NCBI GenBank assembly: GCA_030037035.1
Contig: JASHSA010000009.1
Location: 1-27,895, forward strand
From: Thermoplasmata archaeon
GTDB lineage: Archaea > Thermoplasmatota > Thermoplasmata > Lutacidiplasmatales > UBA184
Direction of reading: 5' to 3'
Length of the DNA stretch: 27,895 bases
This document shows positions 22,005 through 27,895 of this stretch, one piece after another (the stretch's first letter is position 1; each line of letters opens with the position of its first letter). The position numbers were made by a program, and so were the translations under genes. The notes under the pieces are model-generated. The model searched no databases, had not been told where the DNA came from, and saw nothing but the letters and a program-made list of their open reading frames with translations.

Positions 22005-22368
22005 GGTGCGGGAGACTTTCGACCCATTACTCTACGTAGGTCCACGGAGTCGACGGTGGCGTCCGGGACGACCTTCCGGTCGCCTCCGGGGGGGGTCGAC
22101 ACGAACCCGAACTCGGGCCCCGTCCCGCGGCCTCGAGGGGATACCGACGGCGTGTTCGTCGCCACGGTCGACGTGCGGCCTGGGGCGTCGGAGCCCCCGC
22201 GTCCCTGGGCGAACCCCGGAGGGCCGTGAACTCCTCCTCCGGAGGAAGGCGCGCGCTCGCGCCGACGGTCCGGGTTCGCAAGAACCGTCCGTTCGCCTGC
22301 CTCCCCGGCTCGCCGACGTCCGCGCGCCTTAAGCGACCGCCCTCCTCCCGGGCCGCGGAGGGTCCCGC
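22005..22368. other. Divergent intergenic region, no gene seen
   Basis: It separates the winged-helix gene (minus) from the dehydrogenase gene (plus). It contains a GTAATG element for the former, a CTTAAG box at 22328-22333 for the latter, and a 12-bp palindrome TCCTCCGGAGGA at 22235-22246. The open frames here are Arg-rich and lack codon bias. I see no RNA gene. Confidence 0.5.
22357..22361 (+). promoter_or_regulatory. Shine-Dalgarno GGAGG of the dehydrogenase gene
   Basis: It is 7 nt upstream of the ATG at 22369, and the CTTAAG box at 22328-22333 is far enough upstream to leave a short leader. This is one of the few led genes outside the secreted-protein cluster. Confidence 0.5.
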
Positions 22369-23226
22369 ATGCAGAGCCTCAAGGGCCGCGTCGCGGTCGT
22401 GACGGGGGCGACCTCGGGTCTCGGCTGGTGGGTCGCCCACGGCCTCGCCGCCCGTCGGGCGACGACCGTCGTCGTCGGCCGGACGCCGGCGCGGACGGTC
22501 GCGGCGGCGGGCGAGATCTCCACGAGGACCGAGAACCCGGACGTCTACCCGGTCGTGGTGAGCGACCTCGCGCTGCGGAGCGAGGTCGTCCGCCTCGCGA
22601 ACCTCCTCCTCGCGCGCTACCCCCGCGTCCACGTGCTCGTCAACAACGCGGGCGGCTACTTCCACCGGCGCGACGTCACGAGCGAGGGGCTCGAGCGGAC
22701 GTTCGCGCTCAACGTGCTGGCGCCGTTCCTCCTGACGACCCGGCTCCTGCCGCGCCTGGTCGAGAGCTCGCCGTCCCGCATCGTGATGGTCGGCTCCGCC
22801 GCCCATCGCGGGCAGGACATCGACTTCGCCGACCTCCAGGGCGACCATCACTACCGGGGCATGCGCGCCTACGGGCGCTCGAAGCTCGAGCTGCTCCTCC
22901 TCGCCCGCCAGCTCGCGCTCCGCCTCCACGGGGAGCCGGTCACCGTCAACGTCGTCCACCCCGGCTTCGTCGCGAGCCACTTCGGTCGGAACAACGCCGG
23001 AGGGGTCGGCTACGCTCTCGCGCTCCTGGAGTTCCTGTTCGGCCGCCGCCCCGAGCGGGCGGCGGAGGACGTCGTCTTCGCCGCGGCCGACCCGAGCCTC
23101 GAGAAGGTCTCGGGGGAGTACCTCGAGCGGCGCACCGTCGTGGCCGGCTCGCGGCAGTCCCGAGACATGGTCGCGGCGCTCCATCTCTACGAGACGTGCG
23201 AGATGCTCGCGAAGCTCCCGGCGTAG
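22369..23226 (+). CDS. Short-chain dehydrogenase/reductase (retinol-dehydrogenase-like)
   Basis: This 285-residue classical SDR has a Rossmann fold. TGATSGLG at residues 12-19 binds the dinucleotide, NNAG at 92-95 stabilises the fold, and N115, S143, Y168 and K172 form the catalytic tetrad (YGRSK). VVHPGFV after the tetrad and the general layout resemble the RDH11-14/WWOX-like branch. The arginine in VVGRTPAR after the second strand suggests NADP(H) preference. The enzyme should reduce a carbonyl or oxidise an alcohol; the substrate is unknown. It is monocistronic and convergent with the GH15 gene. Confidence 0.9.
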   Translation: MQSLKGRVAVVTGATSGLGWWVAHGLAARRATTVVVGRTPARTVAAAGEISTRTENPDVYPVVVSDLALRSEVVRLANLLLARYPRVHVLVNNAGGYFHRRDVTSEGLERTFALNVLAPFLLTTRLLPRLVESSPSRIVMVGSAAHRGQDIDFADLQGDHHYRGMRAYGRSKLELLLLARQLALRLHGEPVTVNVVHPGFVASHFGRNNAGGVGYALALLEFLFGRRPERAAEDVVFAAADPSLEKVSGEYLERRTVVAGSRQSRDMVAALHLYETCEMLAKLPA

Positions 23227-23295
23227 ACGCTCGTCCCCCGACGGCCCCGTTCGAGCCCGGCGTGGTGCGGGAGATCCCGCCGGGACCTGGCGGGC

Positions 23296-25161
23296 TTACT
23301 CGTCCGGCGCGGTCCCGTCGAGCGGAGAGCCGGCGAACTTGTGCACGACGTCGACGAACGTCGAGTGCGACCAGGTGAGCGGGGTGGCGCTCCGGGGCTC
23401 CCCGCTCGCGCGGTCGATCTGCTCCGGCAGGAGGCGCGTCGGGGTCGCGTGGGAGGCCGCCCACTCGACGAGCGCCCGGCAGCGCTCGCGGTCGCCGAGG
23501 CGCAGCCGCGCCTCGGCGAGCCAGAGGGTGCAGACGATCCACGGGTTCTCGTGGCCGTAGTAGGTGTCCCCTTCGTAGCGGGCGAGGCCCCCGAGCGACG
23601 GGACCGACAGGCGGGCCTCGACGGCGTCGACGACCGCCCGGGCGCGGGGGTCGCTCCAGGGCAGGAGGCCGAGCTTGAGGGCGAGGAGGAGCGAGGCGTC
23701 CAGCTTCTCGTCGCGCGGTTCGATCGACCGGACGAACCGCCCGAGCTTCTCGTCCCAGAAGAGCCGGATCGCCGCGTCGGCGACCTCGAGCGCGGCGCGG
23801 CGCCACGGGAACGGGTCCTTGCCGATCTCGGCGGCGATCCGCGCCGCGCGCTCGAGGGCGTGGGCGACCGCCGCGGTCGAGTAGGCGTGGACCCCCATGC
23901 GCTCCTCCCAGAGGTCGAAGCTCGGGCGAGGAAGGTGCGTCTCGGGGTCGCGGAAGCCGGCGAGGAAGTTCGCGGCGTTCTTCACGAGCGGCCAGAGGGT
24001 GACGAGGACGTCCGGGTCGCCGCCGCGCTTGTAGTGGTGCCACGCCGCCGCGACGACCGTCGCCGTCTGGTCGATCTGGAGGAACGGCGGGGGATGCCAG
24101 GTGCTGCCGAGGGCGCCGTCCGGGAAGTGCCGGTGGAAGAACGAGCCGTCCGGGTTCTGGCACTCCTGGGCGAAGGCGAGGAACCGCGCGGCGCTCTCGT
24201 AGAGGCCGGCCTCGTCCATCGCCTTCGCGACGTAGCCGCCGTCGCGCCACCAGCAGTAGTTGTACGTGTCGCCGGCGGCGACGAGCGACCGCGTGTCGGG
24301 GGAGGCGACGATCGCGCCGTTGTGCCCGGTGACGTGGCGCATCAGCAGCACGCTCGCGCGGTAGACCTCCCGCCCGAGCTCGCTCAGGCCGGGGGGAGCG
24401 TGCGGCAGGCGGCGCTCCGTCCACGCCTCCCAGAACCGCTCCGACTCCCGGACGAAGCGCCTCGGGCCGCCGTGGCGCACGTAGTCGCGGATCTCGTGGA
24501 CCGCCGGCAGGCTCCGTGCCGCGGCGAGGAAGACCCGCAGCTCCGCGGCCCCCCCGGCCGGCGGCTCGACGTCCCACTCCATGACGCTGTCGGCGGCGCC
24601 GTGGGCGACCTGGCGTCCCTCGAGGCGGCCGTCCTCGGCGTCGACGTACGTCCCCTGCAGCCCCTTGACGGTGTGCTCGCCGCAGGCGGCGTGCGTGAAC
24701 TCCGGGTCGCCGAAGAACTCGAAGTAGTAGCCGCGCTTGTAGTGGACGAGCGACGGGACCTTCGGGTCGACGTAGGCGGTGTCCTGGTACATCGACTCGG
24801 CGATCTGGAACGCATGGTACGTGAACAGCCGCAGCGGCCGCGACGGCTCCGCCTCGACGCGGACGAGCCGCACGAGCAGGTCGTGGTTCGGATGGACGTG
24901 GTCGCGGAGCGTGATCTTGAGCCCCTCGCCGCTCCACGTGGACTCGGGGAGGTGGCCGGCGCCGAACGGACGCTGCTCGATCCGGAAGCCGTTGCCGCGG
25001 CGCAGCCAGGAGAAGTGGCGGGAGCGGACGTCGTAGACGCCGAGGCGCGCCTCGCGGAGCTGCTGGAACTGCCCCGGGAACGGGTAGAACAGCTCGTTCC
25101 AGTCCCCGTCCTCGTTGACGGTCAGGAGGAGCCGGCCGTTCCCGGCGACCTGCGTGATCAT
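23296..25161 (-). CDS. GH15 glucoamylase/trehalase-type glycoside hydrolase
   Basis: This 621-residue protein matches glycoside hydrolase family 15 of archaea. An N-terminal beta-sandwich (about 1-240) begins GNGRLLLTVNEDGDWNELFYPFPG. An (alpha/alpha)6 barrel follows, with YCWWRDGGYVAKAM at about 302-315, the general acid in DLWEERMGVH (E419/E420) and the general base in LLPEQIDRASG (E580). It lacks a signal peptide, so it should act inside the cell, releasing glucose from alpha-glucans, maltooligosaccharides or trehalose; in Thermoplasma relatives both glucoamylase and trehalase activities occur in this family. It is followed upstream by the GH57 gene on the same strand, 130 bp away. A GTTATG element at 25235-25240 suggests its own promoter with a leader of about 50 nt. 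Confidence 0.92.
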   Translation of the reverse strand: MITQVAGNGRLLLTVNEDGDWNELFYPFPGQFQQLREARLGVYDVRSRHFSWLRRGNGFRIEQRPFGAGHLPESTWSGEGLKITLRDHVHPNHDLLVRLVRVEAEPSRPLRLFTYHAFQIAESMYQDTAYVDPKVPSLVHYKRGYYFEFFGDPEFTHAACGEHTVKGLQGTYVDAEDGRLEGRQVAHGAADSVMEWDVEPPAGGAAELRVFLAAARSLPAVHEIRDYVRHGGPRRFVRESERFWEAWTERRLPHAPPGLSELGREVYRASVLLMRHVTGHNGAIVASPDTRSLVAAGDTYNYCWWRDGGYVAKAMDEAGLYESAARFLAFAQECQNPDGSFFHRHFPDGALGSTWHPPPFLQIDQTATVVAAAWHHYKRGGDPDVLVTLWPLVKNAANFLAGFRDPETHLPRPSFDLWEERMGVHAYSTAAVAHALERAARIAAEIGKDPFPWRRAALEVADAAIRLFWDEKLGRFVRSIEPRDEKLDASLLLALKLGLLPWSDPRARAVVDAVEARLSVPSLGGLARYEGDTYYGHENPWIVCTLWLAEARLRLGDRERCRALVEWAASHATPTRLLPEQIDRASGEPRSATPLTWSHSTFVDVVHKFAGSPLDGTAPDE

Positions 25162-25291
25162 GCCGGTCCGGGACGCGAGGCCCCGGCGACCGTGGTCTCC
25201 CCCCTCACCGGGGCCCCCTCGGACCCCGACGAGCCATAACGGTTCGGTTCGAGTCGCTCGCGCCGGGACGACCTCGGCGAGCGCGGCAGGC

Positions 25292-26485
25292 TCACTTCAG
25301 GATCGGGACGCCGAGGCGCTCGAGCGCCCGCCGGCGCAGGTCGGTCAGGGCGTTCATGTAGTTCGCGTAGGCGTCGTACGGGCTCTCGTAGCTCGAGAAG
25401 TACTGATGGACGCTCTGGTCGGCGCCGTGGCCGCTGACGTACATGTAGTAGAAGTGGTCGCTCGTCAGGAGCTTGCGCCAGTCGGTGAGGACCGCCTCGT
25501 CCCCGGCCTGGCGCGCGACGACCCCGACCTTCTTCGCCGCCTCGAACGCCGAGCGCTGCAGGTCGTTGCCGAGCCACGCCCCGAGGTCGCGGTTCTGGTC
25601 GGCCCAGCTCATCGTGTACGGCACCGAGAGCGGCGCGCGGGGCTTCCCTTCCGCCGCCTCGTCGACGGTCGACCAGGCGAGGTGCGGGTGGCGGCGGACC
25701 TCGCCGGGAAGCGCGGAGAGGAAGTCGAGGATCCCGCTCGACGCCGGATGGTGCTCGCCGAACGTCTCGAAGTCCATGAACAAGCCGACGAGCTCGCCCG
25801 GGGTCGCGGCGAGCCAGCGCGCGTACTTCTCCGCCGTCAGCGGGAACTCGCTCCAGCTCCTCGAGGAGAAGCGGAAGCCGACGTCGTCGCTGAGCGGGTA
25901 GTGGCGCAGGAGGAGGTTCACCGTCGGCGCGGGGGCGGCGCAGTAGAGGTGCGTCGGCGGCTCGCCGCGCAGGACTCCCTCCCATCCCTCGGCGAGCATC
26001 GCGCGGAACCGCTCCGCCTCGGCGAAGCGGGCGAGGTCGTCCGAGTAGGCGAGCTCGGTCATCCGCAGCACCTTCGGTTCGGCGCCGAACTCCTTGCGCA
26101 GCAGCTCACGATGGAGCGCGACCTCCTCGGCGAGCTCCGGCGGCGGGACGAGGAAGGCGAGGGAGTGGTAGTACGTCTCCGCGAGCAGGGCGACGCGTCC
26201 GCTCCGGACCAGGGCCCGCAGGCGGTCGAGGACGTCGGGCGCGGCGAGACGGGCCTGCTCGACGAACGTCCCGGTCACCGAGAGGCTGAGGCGGAACCCC
26301 GGGTCGCCGTCGAGCATCGCCGCGAGCCGGTCGAGCGCCGGCCGGTAGCAGCGCTCCGCGATCCCGCGGAAGATCGCGAGGTTGCGTTCGACGTCGAAGT
26401 ACGACCGGCCGCTCCCGAGGTCGAGGAAGCGGAACCGTGCGAGGCGCCAGGGCTGGTGAAGGTGGAGGTAGAGGAGGATGCGCAC
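25292..26485 (-). CDS. GH57 alpha-amylase-type glycoside hydrolase
   Basis: This 397-residue protein begins MRILLYLHLHQPWRL; HQP is the first conserved GH57 motif. The nucleophile is probably E144 in RMTELAYSDD, and the general acid D238 in LFMDFETFGEHH. VSGHGADQSVHQYFSSYESPYDAY near the end matches the family's C-terminal bundle. No signal sequence is present, so the substrate is intracellular alpha-glucan. The start is GTG at 26485, as the next in-frame candidates would remove the HQP motif; no clear TATA box or ribosome-binding site is seen. With the GH15 gene it forms an alpha-glucan degradation pair. Confidence 0.92.
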   Translation of the reverse strand: MRILLYLHLHQPWRLARFRFLDLGSGRSYFDVERNLAIFRGIAERCYRPALDRLAAMLDGDPGFRLSLSVTGTFVEQARLAAPDVLDRLRALVRSGRVALLAETYYHSLAFLVPPPELAEEVALHRELLRKEFGAEPKVLRMTELAYSDDLARFAEAERFRAMLAEGWEGVLRGEPPTHLYCAAPAPTVNLLLRHYPLSDDVGFRFSSRSWSEFPLTAEKYARWLAATPGELVGLFMDFETFGEHHPASSGILDFLSALPGEVRRHPHLAWSTVDEAAEGKPRAPLSVPYTMSWADQNRDLGAWLGNDLQRSAFEAAKKVGVVARQAGDEAVLTDWRKLLTSDHFYYMYVSGHGADQSVHQYFSSYESPYDAYANYMNALTDLRRRALERLGVPILK

Positions 26486-26739
26486 GGTACCTACCGGATC
26501 TCGGTCCAGGACGCACGCAAGGTGACGGATCTCGGGGTCCCGGGCTCGTACGGGTTCAAGGCTCGCGCCGCTCCCTCGCGCCCGCCGCGGCGCGGCGCGT
26601 CGACGTGGTCAGGAGCCCTTAGCCTCTCCTGTCGGGAGGGTTCCGTGCGGTCGACCCGACGCGCCTCTCGCCAGGACGCAGAGCACGCGGGATCGCCTTC
26701 CGCGTAGGCCTTGGGACCGCGCTCGCGGCGCCGGGTCCG

Positions 26740-27534
26740 TTAGAACGACCCCGACGTGCCGGAGACGATGTACGGCGCCGTCCCGCCCGCGTTCAGGGTA
26801 TCTCCCGAGCTCTGGAGGAGGCTCTCCGCCCCGACGACGACCAGGGTCTCGGATCCGGCGGCGATCGCCGTCGTCGGCGTTCCCGGCTGCCAGCCGCCGT
26901 TCACGTAGACGTTCGCGATCGAGTCGTTGCCGGTCCAGAACAGCACGACGTACCAGTTCCCCGTCGGCGCTCCGCAGTTCGACGTCGTGAAGGCCGTCCC
27001 GGCCTTCGCCCACGCGCACGACGAGGGGGCGGCGGTTCCGACCGCCACGGAGGAGTCGCTCTGCGTGATGACCGAAAACCCGAACATGGCGGTCGTGAGG
27101 CCGCCGGAGACCGCCGCGATGACGATCGTCCCGTAGTCGGGATTCGTGCTCGACCAGCTCGGCGCGCCCATCGCGATCGAGTAGCGGATGAGCAGGAACG
27201 CCGCGGTCTCCAACACGGCGGCGCCGCTCACCGTGAACGTCCCGCTCGACCCGAGGTAGTCCTTGCTGGAGGACGCGGTCGAGTAGTCGTACGTACCGTT
27301 CGTCTCGGAGAACTGGATCGACTCCCCGGTACCGTGAAACGAGCTCCCGTCCGAGAGGTTCACGAACCACTCGGTCCCTTCGGGAAGCGTCGACTCCCCG
27401 AACGTCACCTCGTAGCCGTGGAAACCCGCCTTTCCCCCGGCGGCCCGGAACGCCCCGGTCGAGACCAGCACCGCGGTGCCTACCGCGGCCGCCGCCACGA
27501 CGGCCGCGATCACGACGACGAGGACGGTCTTCAT
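26740..27534 (-). CDS. Membrane-anchored beta-sandwich surface protein
   Basis: This 264-residue protein has an N-terminal helix (MKTVLVVVIAAVVAAAAVGTAVLVS) that is either a signal peptide or an anchor. A first module, YEVTFGESTLPEGTEWFVNL to FTVSG at about residues 40-105, resembles the LPxGxxWxV modules at the end of the thermopsin-like protein in this window, a type common in Thermoplasmata surface proteins. The rest is beta-rich with two cysteines (CAWAK, NCGAPT) and many Ser/Thr/Gly. The function is unknown; it is probably extracellular. The ATG at 27534 is preferred to the upstream TTG at 27549 because the hydrophobic segment starts directly after MKT. Confidence 0.75.
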   Translation of the reverse strand: MKTVLVVVIAAVVAAAAVGTAVLVSTGAFRAAGGKAGFHGYEVTFGESTLPEGTEWFVNLSDGSSFHGTGESIQFSETNGTYDYSTASSSKDYLGSSGTFTVSGAAVLETAAFLLIRYSIAMGAPSWSSTNPDYGTIVIAAVSGGLTTAMFGFSVITQSDSSVAVGTAAPSSCAWAKAGTAFTTSNCGAPTGNWYVVLFWTGNDSIANVYVNGGWQPGTPTTAIAAGSETLVVVGAESLLQSSGDTLNAGGTAPYIVSGTSGSF

Positions 27535-27752
27535 CGAGCCGGGGGTCAACCTACGAGACGCCGAGGACCGCCGAGCGCTTCATCCTTTCTCGCCCAGGTC
27601 CACGGGGTGCGACCGAACGCGCGTCGCCCGGGGGGGCCTGCGAGACACGCTCCGGGAGATCGGTCAACCTTTCGGGCCGCCCCGCCCCGGTCTACCGCGG
27701 ACGGTGCCTGGGGAGTAGTCGTGGAGCGGAGAACACCGCCAGCCTCCGGTCC

Positions 27753-27895
27753 TCATCGAGCTCGACCTCCCCGGGCGACGATCGCCTCGCGGTAGACCTC
27801 GACGGTCTCGCGCGCGCGCTCGGGCCATCCCTCCCGGAGCGCCTCCCAGCGACCTTCGTCCCCCATCGCCCGGTTCAGTGTGGGGTACTCCAGCA
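27753..27895 (-). CDS. C-terminal fragment of an unrecognised protein (gene runs off the right edge)
   Basis: One minus-strand frame is open from the window edge to a TGA at 27753-27755 and encodes 47 residues, including EYPTLNRAMGDEGRWEAL and ERARETVEVYREAI. Third codon positions are almost all G or C, and the helical amphipathic composition is protein-like. It is likely to be the end of a soluble enzyme, but the fragment is too short to name a family. Confidence 0.55.
   Translation of the reverse strand, partial: LEYPTLNRAMGDEGRWEALREGWPERARETVEVYREAIVARGGRAR

Noticed and set aside
22003..22332. Plus-strand 109-codon ORF in the winged-helix/dehydrogenase spacer
   Set aside because: It is Arg/Pro-rich without codon bias, and the nearby GTATAAC at 21988 does not lie at promoter distance from its start.
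24384..24815. Ser/Arg-rich minus-strand ORF inside the GH15 gene
   Set aside because: It is an off-frame shadow within a well-supported enzyme gene.
26645..26707. 20-codon ORF with a GTG 26 nt downstream of CTTAG
   Set aside because: The promoter-like spacing is suggestive, but the peptide is short, Arg/Ser-rich and unsupported, and the same box could serve neither gene.

Overview
The window is a very GC-rich, gene-dense stretch that reads as archaeal, most likely a high-GC member of the Thermoplasmata (Thermoplasmatota). Supporting signs are a thermopsin-type (A5) secreted protein, an archaeal OB-fold single-stranded-DNA-binding protein, a VapB-type ribbon-helix-helix antitoxin, an ER/archaeal-type (Ser-His) signal peptidase, and many genes whose start codon lies about 25-30 nt downstream of a TATA-like box (TTAA, TTTATA, TATATA), the pattern of leaderless archaeal transcripts. 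The lineage is an inference; there is no rRNA or other marker gene here. No tRNA, rRNA, CRISPR array or insertion sequence was found.

Layout. 1-611: the 3' end of a plus-strand gene, a possible coupled small ORF, structured RNA and a terminator-like hairpin. 612-5224: a small zinc-ribbon protein, the TldD/TldE protease pair (minus), a VOC protein (plus) and a branched-chain aminotransferase (minus). 5418-8237: a giant secreted Kelch-PKD surface protein anchored by a C-terminal helix. 8238-9210: a gene-poor, AT-richer stretch with several palindromes. 9211-11361: a VapBC toxin-antitoxin pair (minus), then an ATP-grasp enzyme and a GNAT acetyltransferase (plus). 11505-16263: a 1073-residue thermopsin-like secreted protein and an alkaline-phosphatase-superfamily phosphodiesterase (minus), followed by a plus-strand OB-fold protein.

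16743-21398 (all minus) is the most interesting block. A membrane protein fusing a degenerate CPBP (CAAX-protease-like) domain to a SipW-type signal peptidase overlaps by 4 nt a two-helix DUF5305-like protein. Downstream lie three small secreted proteins, two of them with SipW-dependent-type signal sequences. Together they look like a dedicated export and assembly locus for TasA/camelysin-like surface subunits. A winged-helix regulator gene sits just upstream.

22369-27895: a short-chain dehydrogenase (plus), a GH15 glucoamylase-type and a GH57 alpha-amylase-type enzyme (both minus, likely alpha-glucan or trehalose metabolism), a membrane-anchored protein with a beta-sandwich domain that resembles the thermopsin-like protein's C-terminal modules, and the 3' end of an unrecognised minus-strand gene.
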